Below, in pieces: positions 10,020 through 20,363 of a stretch of 64,000 nucleotides of DNA (the first letter of the stretch is position 1; each line of letters begins with the position of its first letter). A program made the translations under genes and the position numbers. Source of the DNA: RH-AL1 sp965214415 (GTDB lineage Bacteria > Pseudomonadota > Alphaproteobacteria > Rhizobiales > Beijerinckiaceae); contig CBDCBQ010000003.1 of NCBI GenBank assembly GCA_965214415.1, positions 3,472,001 to 3,536,000 of the forward strand, written 5' to 3'. The notes beneath the pieces are model-generated. The model did not search any database. It saw only the letters and a program-made list of their open reading frames with translations, and had not been told where the DNA came from.

Positions 10020-12023
10020 TCAGGCCGCGCGCAACGCCGCGATCTGCACCAGGACCGCCTGCCGCAGCACGTGCAATCGCTTCAGCTCGTCTCCGTAGTC
10101 ATTCCCGGCCTTGCAGGCCGTCTCGACGGCGCGGCATTGCTCGGCGATCGAGGTGAATCCAAGCGAGCCGAGGCCGGAGACGAGCGCATGGGCGTCGAAG
10201 GCCAGCCTGACACGATCGGGCATGGTGCCGTCCTCGCCCAATCGCTTCGCGAGTTCATTGGCGAGACCGGCCAGCATACGATCGACGACCTCGGGCCCGA
10301 CGGCCTCCGCGAGGGTGGCGAGCGTTTCGAGGTCGCGACCTTCCTCCGTCGCCCCGCCCCGTAGTGCCCAGCGATCGACAAGGCCGAGCAGGGCGTCGCG
10401 CTTGAACGGCTTGCCGATGTATTCGTCCATTCCCGCCGCGGCGAACGCGGCGACCTGATGCGGCATCACGTTAGCTGTCATCGCGACGATCGGCACCTTG
10501 GCCGTCGGATGATCGAGCGCTCGGATAAGCCGCGTCGCGGTGACGCCGTCGATGCCGGGCATCTGAATGTCCATCAGGACGAGGTCGTAAGGCTTGGCCT
10601 GGACCGCGAGCACCGCCTCCGCACCGTTCGACACCACGTCGACGCGGTGACCGCCGCGCTCGAGCACCGCGCGGGCGAGCTCCTGGTTCAAGACGACATC
10701 CTCGACCAGCAGCAGCCGTCGCGGCGCGCTGGTCCGGTGCGCGATGGCGGTTGTCGGCGGGGCCGCCATCGCCAGCGGGGCCGGCGCCGCCAGCGGCAGG
10801 GTGACCTCGAACCAGAATGTCGAGCCACGGTCGAACTCGCTCTCGACGCCGATCGTACCCCCCATGACTTCGATCAGCTGCTTCGAGATCGCCAGGCCGA
10901 GGCCAGTGCCGCCGAACTCGCGCTGGATCGTACCGTCGATCTGGCTGAAGCGCTCGAACAAGAGATGGCGTTTGCCTGCTGGAATACCGATCCCCGTATC
11001 GCGGACCTCGAATCGGAGCCGCACCTTATCGTCATCCGCGACCGCGACATCGACGGTCAGTCGCACGCTGCCGAGATGGGTGAACTTGATCGCGTTGTTG
11101 AGCAGATTGAGCAGGATCTGTCGCAGCCGATTGCGATCGCCGAAGATGCGCGGCGCGGGCTTCGCCGCCAAGCCGAGGTGCAGGCCCTTGCGCGCGGCGT
11201 TGGCGCGGACAATGGCTACGGCCTCTTCGGCCAGCGCATCAGGGGCGAAGGCCTCCGGCACCAGCTCGATCCGGCCGGCCTCGACCTTGGTGAAGTCGAG
11301 GATGTCGTTGACGATCGTCAGCAGCGCCGCGCCGGACGCGCGGATGCGCTCGACCGAGCGACGAGGGCCGGCGGGGATCATATCCTCGTCGAGCAGTAGG
11401 TCGGCATAGCCCAGCACGCCGTTCAGCGGCGTGCGGATCTCGTGGCTCATCGATGCGAGAAACTCCGACTTGGCCCGGCTTGCCGCCTCCGCGAGTTCGC
11501 GGGCCGCGATCGCCTCGTGGGTACGCTCGGCGATGCGCTCGGCGAGTGTCGCGTTGAGATCGCGCAACGCCCGCTCCGCAGCCTCCCGCGCCGTGTCGTC
11601 GCGCACGGTGAGCACCGCGCCGATCTGGCGTCCTTCGGGATCGCGCAACGGCACCGCGCTGCCGATGGCCAGAACTTCTGAGCCGTCCGGGCGCAAAATC
11701 CGCCATCGTGCGTCGATGATCGTCTCGCCGCGCACGGCCCGCGCCAACGGCAGATCGCGCGCCACGTACGGGTGCCCGTCCTCGGTGAAGAGATGGTAGG
11801 TGTCGCTATAGTCGTCGGGCTCGACGTCGAGCCGTGCCACGCCATGGATGGTGGCCGCCGAGCCGTTGACCAAAATGATCCGGCCCGCCACGTCGGTCAC
11901 GATAACGCCTTCGGCGAGCTGATTGAGGATGGCCGTATGCATCCCCGCCGATGCCTTGGTGGAAATCATTCGCTGGATCGCCTCGCGAAGCGCGGACCAC
12001 CGCCTGACGGCACGTGGAATCAA
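10020..12023 (-). CDS. Hybrid sensor histidine kinase (PAS-HisKA-HATPase-REC-Hpt)
   Basis: This 667-residue protein has no clear membrane segment, so it is probably cytosolic or peripheral. The order is: PAS domain (about 28-150), short coiled coil (150-190), HisKA with phospho-acceptor His about 194 in SHEIRTPLNG, HATPase with NLLNNAIKF, DTGIGIP and GGTGLGLAISKQ, a receiver with phospho-Asp in LVLMDIQMPG and the conserved Lys in IGKPF, and a C-terminal Hpt domain with His in DAHALVSGLGSLG. It therefore contains a full His-Asp-His relay. The signal and the final response regulator are unknown. It is monocistronic and convergent with aroE. Confidence 0.92.
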   Translation of the reverse strand: MIPRAVRRWSALREAIQRMISTKASAGMHTAILNQLAEGVIVTDVAGRIILVNGSAATIHGVARLDVEPDDYSDTYHLFTEDGHPYVARDLPLARAVRGETIIDARWRILRPDGSEVLAIGSAVPLRDPEGRQIGAVLTVRDDTAREAAERALRDLNATLAERIAERTHEAIAARELAEAASRAKSEFLASMSHEIRTPLNGVLGYADLLLDEDMIPAGPRRSVERIRASGAALLTIVNDILDFTKVEAGRIELVPEAFAPDALAEEAVAIVRANAARKGLHLGLAAKPAPRIFGDRNRLRQILLNLLNNAIKFTHLGSVRLTVDVAVADDDKVRLRFEVRDTGIGIPAGKRHLLFERFSQIDGTIQREFGGTGLGLAISKQLIEVMGGTIGVESEFDRGSTFWFEVTLPLAAPAPLAMAAPPTTAIAHRTSAPRRLLLVEDVVLNQELARAVLERGGHRVDVVSNGAEAVLAVQAKPYDLVLMDIQMPGIDGVTATRLIRALDHPTAKVPIVAMTANVMPHQVAAFAAAGMDEYIGKPFKRDALLGLVDRWALRGGATEEGRDLETLATLAEAVGPEVVDRMLAGLANELAKRLGEDGTMPDRVRLAFDAHALVSGLGSLGFTSIAEQCRAVETACKAGNDYGDELKRLHVLRQAVLVQIAALRAA

Positions 12024-12351
12024 GATCTAGCTATGCGGCCGCGACCTTTCGGAAAGCTTGCGGTGAAGCAGGCACTCGCCTCTTGCTACTTTCCAGTCGT
12101 GACGAGTTTGGTCGAGTGCTGCCTGAAGGCGCTCCAACCGGGCAGAACGTGTGGGCAAACGCCAGGGCGAGCACCTAATACCAGCCCGGATTGGTCAGTC
12201 CCAGACGATGCAGTTTTGATCCTCGGGCCCGATCGGCGGCTGGCTCGACATCGTGCTCTACGAGCTTTGAGCTTTGCTGTGCGTATGCCGCGCTGGCGGC
12301 TTGCCGGGTCCGCCAACGTCGCGCAAACACATAGATCCCTCGGACCCTTGC
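12024..12351. other. Non-coding divergent region between kinase gene and xth
   Basis: These 328 bases separate two divergent genes and must hold both promoters. No convincing coding frame, strong terminator or recognisable operator was seen. Confidence 0.5.
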
Positions 12352-13155
12352 GTGCTCACCCTCGCCACCTGGAACATCAACTCGGTGCGGCTGCGCATCG
12401 ATCTCGTGACGCGCGTCCTTCGACAGCACGCGCCCGATGTCATCTGCCTGCAGGAGACCAAGTGCCGCGACGCCGAGTTCCCGCTCGCGGCCTTTCGCAA
12501 GGCCGGCTACGGGCACATCGCGATCAATGGCCAAAAGGGCTACCACGGCGTCGCGATCGCCTCGAAGCTTCCGTTCCTGCGCATTGAGCGGCGCGGCTTC
12601 TGGGGCAAGGTCGATGCCCGCCATATCGCCGTTGCGATCGCGCCTGCTGGTCGGCCGATCATGTTGCACAATCTCTACGTGCCGGCCGGGGGCGATGAGC
12701 CCGACCCCGACATCAATCCGAAGTTCGCGCACAAGCTCGGCTTCCTCGACGAAATGGCCGATTGGGCCATGCGCGACAGCATTGCCGCCGGAGACGCGAT
12801 CCTCGTCGGCGATCTCAACGTCGCGCCGCTCGAGCACGATGTCTGGAGCCACAAGGCGCTGCTCAAGGTCGTCAGTCACACGCCGATCGAGGTCGAAAAG
12901 TTCGAGCGCGCGATCGCGGCTGGCCCATGGGTCGACCTGCTCCGCACGATCGTGCCCGCCGACCAGAAATGCTACACGTGGTGGAGCTACCGCGCGCCCG
13001 ATTGGGCCAAGGCGAACAAGGGCCGCCGGCTCGATCATATTTGGGTGAGCGAGAGCCTGCGCGACACGATCGCCGGCCTGACCATCCTGAAGGACGGCCG
13101 CGGCTGGGAGCGCCCCTCCGACCACGTCCCGGTCATCGCCCGGCTGAATTTTTAA
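12352..13155 (+). CDS. xth: Exodeoxyribonuclease III (AP endonuclease)
   Basis: This EEP-fold nuclease removes abasic-site lesions and 3' blocked ends in base excision repair. Signatures are TWNINSVRLR at the N-terminus, QETK with the metal-binding Glu, GDLNVAP, RRLDHIW and the catalytic SDHVPV near the C-terminus. The length of 267 residues is normal. The start is uncertain. GTG 12352 lies immediately before the conserved first strand (VLTLATWNIN), but no good ribosome-binding site precedes it. An upstream TTG at 12274 would add 26 unconserved residues. The stop overlaps the convergent addA stop. Confidence 0.93.
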   Translation: MLTLATWNINSVRLRIDLVTRVLRQHAPDVICLQETKCRDAEFPLAAFRKAGYGHIAINGQKGYHGVAIASKLPFLRIERRGFWGKVDARHIAVAIAPAGRPIMLHNLYVPAGGDEPDPDINPKFAHKLGFLDEMADWAMRDSIAAGDAILVGDLNVAPLEHDVWSHKALLKVVSHTPIEVEKFERAIAAGPWVDLLRTIVPADQKCYTWWSYRAPDWAKANKGRRLDHIWVSESLRDTIAGLTILKDGRGWERPSDHVPVIARLNF

Positions 13156-16100
13156 TCCCTCAGCTCGACGACGCTAGGCGTGCGGGTCCAAACGAGCAGC
13201 ATGGCGAGCCGTTTGCCCGGCCACAGCGGCGCCAGCACCTTCCGATAAAGCGCGATCTGTCGGCGGTAATCGTCCGGCACGTCGGGCTTCGGTTCGCCGC
13301 TCTTGAAGTCGGCGGCGATCACGCGATCCGGCAAGACCACCAGGCGGTCGACCTTGCCGGACACCTCGTAGTGCGTGCCGTCCGGCCGCGGCAGCCGTCC
13401 GACCACCGCCACTTCCGCGCGTGCCTCGCCCGAGAACAGCGGCGCCAGCTCCGGCAGCGCGATGACGGCGAGCGCCTCCGCGATCAACGCCTCGTGCCGC
13501 GATTGCGGCAACGAGCCGGGTCGCGCGGCTAGGAAGGCCCGCGCCTTCTCCGCTCGTTGCGCCACGGGCTGGCTCGGCAGGTGCTGCAGCAGAAGATGCA
13601 GCATGTCGCCATAGGCCAGCGCCGCGCGCCGCTCGGCCGTGGGCGCGATGGCGCGTCGCGACGGCCGCAGGGCCGTCGATTCCGCCGCAAGCCGCGCTAT
13701 AGGCTGGAACAGCCACGGCGGCCCGCAGGATAAGGCGCCCTGCTCGCCCGTCGCGCACGGCAGCCCCAGGGTGTCCCCGGGCCCAGCCGACCCAGGCTGG
13801 ACGATGCGCAGCACCGTCTCGTTGGCATCCCAAGGCGCCGGCGCCGTTTCGGCTTCTCGGAAGGCGCGGTCGATCATCTGGCCCCAGCAATCGTCGGGCG
13901 GCAGTCGCACGTTGTAGAAGCCGGCGAGATAGAGCCGCTCCTCGGCCCGCGTAAGGGCGACGTAGAGCAGGCGCCGGTACTCGTTCATCTTGGCTTTGCG
14001 CTCCGCCTCGCGGGATCTGGCGACCTCCTCCGGATCGTCGGCCTTATGCGGCGACCAGACCAGAAGCGGCGGCTTGCCGGTGCCGGCGTCGAGATCGAAC
14101 ACGGTGGCATCGAGCCGCGCGTCCGGCACCGCGCAGGTGTCCGGCATGAACACCACCTTCGCCTCGAGACCCTTGGCGGCGTGCACCGTCATCACGCGCA
14201 CGGCATCGCCCGGCCCTTCCATGTCGCGCTTGATCGACGAGTCGAGCGCCTCGACGTCGGCGAGGAACGATGCCAGCGAGGGTGCTCCCTGCGCCTCGTG
14301 GGCGAGCGCCAGGCGCAGGAACTCGTCGATTGCGTCATGCGCCTCGGGCCCAAGCCGCGTCTCCATCTTGAGGCGACCGGAGTCGCGGCCGAGCAGTTCG
14401 ACGTAGAAGGAAAACGGCGTCGCCCCCTGTGCCCGCGCCGCCAAGCGCGCCAGGATGTCGGACGCCTCGCGGTAACGCGGCACCGCCGACGCCGCTAGCA
14501 CCTCGATCAGCGCGGCCTCGCGCCTGGGGGCGAGCGCGATGAGGTCGTCATCGGTCAGGCCGAACAGCGGCGACTTCAGCACGCAGGCGACGCTGAGATC
14601 GTCCTGCGGCAGTAGCGCGGCGCGTCCCGCGGCAACGAGGTCCATCACCGCGATGTGGTTGGCGACATCGAGCCGGTCGGCGCCGGCCACGGGAACATGG
14701 TTGGTCTTCAAAGCCCGAATGACGGCCTCGAAGAAGGCGTTGCGCGTGCGGACCAGGATGAGGATGTCGCCTGGCCGCACGCGCCGCCGTTCGGTACCGC
14801 GACCTTCGTGCACGAAATCCTCGGAGTGAGGCGCGATCATCTGCTTGATCCGGCGGGCGACGCGGTCGGCGACGATGCTCGCGGGACTATGATCGCCAAT
14901 CAGATCGACCGGGATCGTCCAATCTTCCGGATCGGCCATGGCAGGCGCCGGCAGCGGCTGCCAGATCTCGACGAGGCTCGGAAGGCTGGTCTTCAAACTT
15001 TCATGCACGGGCCAGACATCGAGCGCGGCGACGAGCCCGTCCTGGTGCGTGTCCATCCCGAACAACGTATCGACGGCGGCGAGAATGCCCGGCACGGAAC
15101 GGAACGACGCGTTCAGGCTCACCCGCTCGAACGGTATCCGCCCCGCCCTGAAACGATTCTCGAAGCGGGTCCGCATCTCGTCAAACATGAGCGGCGCGGC
15201 ACCCTGGAACGAGAAGATCGACTGCTTGTCGTCGCCGACCACGAAGAAGCTGCGGGGATGCGCGCGCGCTCCGGCGCCGCTCGCGAAGTCGCCGGTCAAC
15301 CGTTCGAGGATATCCCATTGCGTCTCGCTCGTATCCTGCGCCTCGTCGACCAAAACATGGTCGATGCCGGCATCGAGCTTGTGCAGCACCCAGCCCGCGT
15401 CGGAATGCTCCAGCAGCGCGAGCGCGCGGGCGATGAGATCGTCGAAATCGAGTACGCCGCCGGCGTTCTTGGCGTGATCGTACTGCTCCATGATCGCGTC
15501 GGTCACAGCCACGAGCGCGTCTGACCGCTCGATCGTCTCGGCGACCTTGAGTTTTTCACGCAAGCCAGAAAGTCGTGCCTGCTCGGCCATCAAGTCGGCG
15601 CTGAGACCCGGGTGAGCCGCAGCAAGCTTCTTTGTCATCAAGCTGGTACGCGGAAGTCCCTTCGAATCAAAAAAGACAGCGATGTAGTCATCCAGAACGT
15701 TGAGTGGCGGACTGTTGGCCGCGAGCAGTGCAGCCGAGTTCCGAAGCCGTACCGCACGCTCCATGTCGCGCGCGGAGCCAACCGCGAAGACAGCGGCGAT
15801 CTCGGCCCAACGCGCGGGCGCGATGCCTTGGTCGATCATCGCGCGCTGGACGGCGTCGACACCTGCGAGATTGCCGGCGCCGAGCCGCACCGCCAGCCCC
15901 CTCTGCGGATCGGCCGTAGCCCGGCGGGCGGTCTTGCGCAGCTTCATCGCGGCGCCGAGCAGCTTGTCGAGGCCGGCGGCACCGGCGAGGTCCGCGACGA
16001 GCGCCAAGGCGACCGCGACCTCGCCGCCGTCGCGCTGCGCGCTTGCGATCGCGGCGCGCTTTGCGAGCGACAACATCTCTTGCGCGCGCTTGTCGTCGGC

Positions 16101-16541
16101 GACCTCGAAGCGCGCGGGTACATTGGCCTCGAACGGAAACAGATGCAGCAGCCGCTCGCAGAACGCGTGGATCGTCTGAATCTTCAGCCCGCCCGGCGTT
16201 TCGACCGTGCGCGTGAAGAGCCGACGCGCGAGCAGGAGATCGGCGGCGTCGGGAGCTGGCGCGCCGGTTGCGACGATCGCCGCGCGCAGCTCCGAGTCAT
16301 CGTGGTCGGTCCACCTGGCGAGTTCCTTGAACACGCGCGCGGACATCTCCGCCGCGGCGGCCTTCGTGAAGGTGAGGCACAGGATCTTCGAAGGCGCGAC
16401 GCCGCGCAGCAGCAACCGGATCACGCGCTGCGTCAGGACATGCGTCTTGCCGGAGCCGGCATTGGCCGAGACCCAGATCGAGCGGGCCGGATCCGACGCC
16501 GTGACCTGCCGCTGGAGTAGATGGGGCGGGACCGCCAGCAT
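13152..16541 (-). CDS. addA: Double-strand-break repair helicase-nuclease AddA
   Basis: This SF1 (UvrD/RecB-type) helicase of about 1129 residues ends in a PD-(D/E)XK nuclease domain. It is half of the AddAB complex that resects broken DNA and loads RecA. Visible motifs are Walker A SANAGSGKTHVLTQR (about 25-39), LVDEAQDTS, FVVGDDKQSIFSFQGA, VMTVHAAKGLEAKVVF, and the nuclease residues in IAADFKSGE and RQIALY. ATG 16541 is favoured because it lies 2 nt after the addB stop. GTG 16547 (a GTGA overlap) and an ATG at 16574 are alternatives. It is co-transcribed with addB. Confidence 0.95.
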   Translation of the reverse strand: MLAVPPHLLQRQVTASDPARSIWVSANAGSGKTHVLTQRVIRLLLRGVAPSKILCLTFTKAAAAEMSARVFKELARWTDHDDSELRAAIVATGAPAPDAADLLLARRLFTRTVETPGGLKIQTIHAFCERLLHLFPFEANVPARFEVADDKRAQEMLSLAKRAAIASAQRDGGEVAVALALVADLAGAAGLDKLLGAAMKLRKTARRATADPQRGLAVRLGAGNLAGVDAVQRAMIDQGIAPARWAEIAAVFAVGSARDMERAVRLRNSAALLAANSPPLNVLDDYIAVFFDSKGLPRTSLMTKKLAAAHPGLSADLMAEQARLSGLREKLKVAETIERSDALVAVTDAIMEQYDHAKNAGGVLDFDDLIARALALLEHSDAGWVLHKLDAGIDHVLVDEAQDTSETQWDILERLTGDFASGAGARAHPRSFFVVGDDKQSIFSFQGAAPLMFDEMRTRFENRFRAGRIPFERVSLNASFRSVPGILAAVDTLFGMDTHQDGLVAALDVWPVHESLKTSLPSLVEIWQPLPAPAMADPEDWTIPVDLIGDHSPASIVADRVARRIKQMIAPHSEDFVHEGRGTERRRVRPGDILILVRTRNAFFEAVIRALKTNHVPVAGADRLDVANHIAVMDLVAAGRAALLPQDDLSVACVLKSPLFGLTDDDLIALAPRREAALIEVLAASAVPRYREASDILARLAARAQGATPFSFYVELLGRDSGRLKMETRLGPEAHDAIDEFLRLALAHEAQGAPSLASFLADVEALDSSIKRDMEGPGDAVRVMTVHAAKGLEAKVVFMPDTCAVPDARLDATVFDLDAGTGKPPLLVWSPHKADDPEEVARSREAERKAKMNEYRRLLYVALTRAEERLYLAGFYNVRLPPDDCWGQMIDRAFREAETAPAPWDANETVLRIVQPGSAGPGDTLGLPCATGEQGALSCGPPWLFQPIARLAAESTALRPSRRAIAPTAERRAALAYGDMLHLLLQHLPSQPVAQRAEKARAFLAARPGSLPQSRHEALIAEALAVIALPELAPLFSGEARAEVAVVGRLPRPDGTHYEVSGKVDRLVVLPDRVIAADFKSGEPKPDVPDDYRRQIALYRKVLAPLWPGKRLAMLLVWTRTPSVVELRD

Positions 16542-16543
16542 GC

Positions 16544-19500
16544 TCACGTCTCGTCCTCGGCGGCGAGCGACCACTCGCGCACGCGCGCGAGATGATCGTA
16601 ATTGCCGTAATCCTTCGCGTATTTCGGGAACGGCCGCGACGGGTAGCCTATATCGACTAGGCGGAACGACGACAGGAGCTGCCGCGCGCTGTCGAGATGG
16701 CGGGCGACGACATCGTCGAATGGTTCGTTATCGAACTTGACGACTTGGACCCTGCCGCCATCCTTGCCGCCGAGCTTCAGATAGGTGGCGCGCATCTCGC
16801 CCAGGTGTGGCGTGCCGAAGCCGCCGCGGCGCAGGATCGCCGCCTCCAGCGTCAGTTGCGGCGCGAAGCCGACAAGCACCTCCTTGTTCGAGGGCGGCTG
16901 ACCGGTCTTGTAGTCGATCAGCGTGGCGGTGCCGTCGCGGTGATGGTCGAGACGATCCGCGCGGGCGGAGAGTCTGAACGACGTGAGGTCGGCGAGCGTG
17001 ATCTCGAGCTTGCCGGTCGTCTCGGTCGAAATCTCGCGCGTGGTCTCGCGTTGTTGGCTGTCGAACGATAGGAAGACATCCATCGCCTTCTCGATCACCG
17101 CCCAGCGGAAGGTCTGGAACGTGGGATCGCGCAGCGCCGCGGCGAACGCCTCGCGCAGGATCGCTTCCAGGCTGTCGCGGCGTTCGTCGGCGGTTCCCGC
17201 CGCTGCTTTCGCGCGCGCGAACGTGTGCAGCGCGCCGTGCATCAAACTCCCGAACTCGCTCGCGTCGATCTCGCTGCCGATCCGCGGCAACGGGGCCAGT
17301 TCGAGGATCCGCGACGCGTAGACCGAGTAGGGATCGCGCCGCAGCGTCTCGATCTGCGTGACGCTGAGGCCCGTCGGGCGCAGCGCCACTGGCGGGGTCG
17401 GGCGCGGGCGCTTCGCGGCGACAGGCGCCGTCGGCGACCGATCGAGCGCATACGCCAGCGCCACGATGTCCCGCCCGCGCGCGCGCACCATGTCCCACGG
17501 TCTTCCGCTTAAAGCCTCCAGTCGCAGCAGGAAGCGGGATGCCACCGTCGGGGCTCCCGCGCGCTTTCTCGCCCGGGACAGAATGATGGTTTGGGTCCCC
17601 ATCGCTTGCGCGAAGTCGTGCGCGGTCTGGCCGATCCGCCGCTCCGGCGACGTCAGGCCCAACTCGGCCCGCATCGGCCGATTGAGAAACGCGTCGGTTT
17701 TGGCCTGCGGCGGCCAGATCGTCTCGTCGAGGCCACCGAGCAGCATGACATCGGCCGCGATCAGTCGCGCTTCGAGGAGCCCGTAGATGGCCAAACGCGG
17801 GTGCGGCCGCTCTCCGGAGCGCAGCGTCGCTTCCGTCGCGAGCCGACCGAAGAAGATGCCATAGCTCTCGGCGTCGAAGTCGAGCGGTGGGTGATCCTTG
17901 AGCAGCTCGTCGAACAGCGTCTCGAGCGCGTCGGCCTCGTCGGTATCGGCCTCCGCCGCCACATTGGCGATCGTCTCTCGATGGGCCGCGGCCCAAAGAT
18001 CGAGCGGCTGCGCGTCGGCGATCTCGCGCAGCGGCGCGAGCGCGGCCCGAACCTCCTCCCACAGCTCTTCCATCGCGCGCCAGTCCGAGGTCGAGATCGC
18101 GCGTTGCGCCGGGTGCGCGCGCCGGTCCTTCGCAAGCACCTGCGCGGCGCTGAAAATCTCGTCGACGGTTTTGTCGTCGAGCGCGACGGCGCGCAGCACG
18201 CCGATCTCGAGCAGCGTCGCCAACCGCGCGACTTCCGTCCGCGCGCGGCCGAAGGCGGCGAGCGGGTGTGCCAGCAGGGCCGTCGCGTCGCGCGCGGCAA
18301 GATCGCTCGCGCCCGCCGCGGCGACGAGCCGTGCCAGCGCGCCGAGGGGGCTCGCCGCCAGCGGCTTGCCGCCGGTGTCGACGACCTCGATGTCCCAGCG
18401 CGCCAGCTCGCCGCGCACGCGCCGCGCCAGCTCGCGATCGGGCGTTACCAGAGCGCCCGTGCGACCCGGCGTCTCGAGAATCTCGCGCATGGCGATCGCG
18501 AGACAAAGCGCCTCCTCGCGCTCGTCCGCGGCCTCGATCAGCGAGATGCCTTCGAGCGCGGCGGCGATAATCTTCCGCGCGACCTTGCGCCGGTAGCCGC
18601 GCCATTGATCCGTCGTATCGGCTGGCCGCAGCGCCTCGGCGACGAGGCGGACTCGCTCGGCGTGTTTCGGCTCCGGCGCGCCGAGCGCGCGCACGTCCGC
18701 GCGCGCGATCTCGAGGATGGGCAGCAGCCGCGCCATCGCCGCCTGCAGATGGCCGTGGCTCGGCTCCTGTCCCGCCCCAATCTTGCCCGAGACCAGCGCC
18801 CAGGATGGCTCATCGAGATCGAGATCGAGGCCCGGCAGAACAACAGCGCCGCGCGGCGCGCGGGCGATCGCGGCGAGCAGCCGCGCGGTCGCCTTGTTGG
18901 TGCCGGTCGAGCCTATCGCCAGCACGGGCCCCGCGGCGCGCCCCTCCGCGAGTGCGGCCGCCTGCGCCGCGACCAGCGCGATCTGCCGCCGGGCCGGGTC
19001 GACGAGCCCGGCCTCGGCGAGCACCTTCGGCCATAGGTCGATGGCGATCGACAGGAACGTCGAGGTGATGCGCCAATACTGGTCGAACGATGCCATTCGC
19101 AGATCGTCGAGCGCGCGCCATTCGACGTCCTCGATCAGCATCTCGTCGATGAGGCTCGCGAGATCGCCAGCGAGCGCGAACGCATCGACGGTCGAGCTGG
19201 CGACGCTGAATTTTTCCCGCCGATCGACCTCCTGCCGCCCGTCGGCATCGACGTAGCGCAGCGCGCCGCCGACCGCCCGCGCCCAGCGCTGGATGAGATG
19301 GGCGAGCCGCAGCCGTCGCCAGATCGGGCTCGCCGCGGGCGGCAGCGGCAGGCCGGCGGCGACGGGGTCGGGCTCGGCGAGGAACAGCTCTGTCTCGGTC
19401 GCTTCGAGCGCGCCGAGCGGGAGGATACGCGGCGGCAGGATCGACGCTGTGCCCGCGCGCGCTAGGAACACCTCGCGCAGCGCCACGGCGGCGCGGCGCG

Positions 19501-19648
19501 TCGGCACGTAAATTGTCGTGTCCGCGAGTGCCAGCGGGTCGTCGCCCGGCTTGAAGTCCCGCACCACCTCGCCCGCGATCAAGCCAGCGACGAACGTTTC
19601 GAGGAATGGCAGACCGGGCGAGATGGTCAGGACGTTGGGCGCGCGCAT
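16544..19648 (-). CDS. addB: Double-strand-break repair protein AddB (alphaproteobacterial type)
   Basis: This 1034-residue partner of AddA has a degenerate helicase-like N-terminus beginning MRAPNVLTISPGLPF. Its C-terminal PD-(D/E)XK nuclease is recognisable by TLIDYKTGQPPS followed by PQLTLEAAIL. In alphaproteobacteria AddB precedes AddA exactly as here. The start ATG 19648 directly precedes a conserved-looking N-terminus. A nucleotidyltransferase (MurU-like) gene is often found upstream in relatives but is absent here. Instead a divergent channel gene begins 187 bp away. Confidence 0.93.
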   Translation of the reverse strand: MRAPNVLTISPGLPFLETFVAGLIAGEVVRDFKPGDDPLALADTTIYVPTRRAAVALREVFLARAGTASILPPRILPLGALEATETELFLAEPDPVAAGLPLPPAASPIWRRLRLAHLIQRWARAVGGALRYVDADGRQEVDRREKFSVASSTVDAFALAGDLASLIDEMLIEDVEWRALDDLRMASFDQYWRITSTFLSIAIDLWPKVLAEAGLVDPARRQIALVAAQAAALAEGRAAGPVLAIGSTGTNKATARLLAAIARAPRGAVVLPGLDLDLDEPSWALVSGKIGAGQEPSHGHLQAAMARLLPILEIARADVRALGAPEPKHAERVRLVAEALRPADTTDQWRGYRRKVARKIIAAALEGISLIEAADEREEALCLAIAMREILETPGRTGALVTPDRELARRVRGELARWDIEVVDTGGKPLAASPLGALARLVAAAGASDLAARDATALLAHPLAAFGRARTEVARLATLLEIGVLRAVALDDKTVDEIFSAAQVLAKDRRAHPAQRAISTSDWRAMEELWEEVRAALAPLREIADAQPLDLWAAAHRETIANVAAEADTDEADALETLFDELLKDHPPLDFDAESYGIFFGRLATEATLRSGERPHPRLAIYGLLEARLIAADVMLLGGLDETIWPPQAKTDAFLNRPMRAELGLTSPERRIGQTAHDFAQAMGTQTIILSRARKRAGAPTVASRFLLRLEALSGRPWDMVRARGRDIVALAYALDRSPTAPVAAKRPRPTPPVALRPTGLSVTQIETLRRDPYSVYASRILELAPLPRIGSEIDASEFGSLMHGALHTFARAKAAAGTADERRDSLEAILREAFAAALRDPTFQTFRWAVIEKAMDVFLSFDSQQRETTREISTETTGKLEITLADLTSFRLSARADRLDHHRDGTATLIDYKTGQPPSNKEVLVGFAPQLTLEAAILRRGGFGTPHLGEMRATYLKLGGKDGGRVQVVKFDNEPFDDVVARHLDSARQLLSSFRLVDIGYPSRPFPKYAKDYGNYDHLARVREWSLAAEDET

Positions 19649-19835
19649 GACGTGTGGTCGCCGATGAGGGCGAGTCGGTCAAGCCGAGCGGTCATGCTAG
19701 GCGATATGCGACACAAAACGCCGGCTTCGTTCACGCGCCACTGCCCCGCACGTCGCGAGCTTCCATATCGAGCAGCCGGGGTTGCCGTTCGACGAGACCA
19801 CCGACGGCTGAAAAGCCCGAGCCCGAGGAGCGGCG

Positions 19836-20363
19836 ATGCATACGCGAAAGGCGATCGATCGGCTGCGTCTCGTCTATGTCGTCGTGATCGCGACGCAGGT
19901 GGGATCGCTCGCGCTGTTCGAGGCCGGCTTGCTGCACAAGTCCGTCGCGGCGGTCGCTGGCGCAGTGACCTCGCTCGTCGGCCCGCTGCTGAGCTTCGCG
20001 GTCAGCGTGCACGTGTTTCGTCATCGCCATCGCTCGCGGTTCATGGATCTCGCCAGCGTCGCGACAACCTACATCGTGACATGCCTCTCCTTTGCACTTC
20101 TGTATTGGATCCTCGCCGACAACGAGCCGGCGGCGTTCAACCTGCCCGCGGGGCTCGACCTCGGAACGGCGCTCTATTTCAGCGTGGTGACAATCACGAC
20201 GACCGGCTACGGCGACGTCTCGCCTGCCTCGGGGCTCGCGCGGCTCACCGCTTCCTGGGAGATCGTGATCGGCCTGTTGTATCAGGTCTTCGTGTTCTCG
20301 CTTGTCGCGACGCTCGTCGCGACGCCCTCGTCGCTGACGCCCGAGCAGAAGGGACCGCCCTAG
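19836..20363 (+). CDS. Two-pore-domain-like K+ channel protein (Ion_trans_2)
   Basis: This 175-residue integral membrane protein has four hydrophobic segments at about 11-29, 36-62, 73-93 and 139-161. The K+ selectivity filter TTGYGD lies at 122-127, between the last two. It therefore has a KcsA-like pore preceded by two extra helices. No RCK/TrkA-N domain is attached, so gating by ligand is not evident. The gene ends exactly where the convergent metal exporter ends. ATG 19836 is preceded by a purine-rich CGAGGAG, a plausible ribosome-binding site. Confidence 0.85.
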   Translation: MHTRKAIDRLRLVYVVVIATQVGSLALFEAGLLHKSVAAVAGAVTSLVGPLLSFAVSVHVFRHRHRSRFMDLASVATTYIVTCLSFALLYWILADNEPAAFNLPAGLDLGTALYFSVVTITTTGYGDVSPASGLARLTASWEIVIGLLYQVFVFSLVATLVATPSSLTPEQKGPP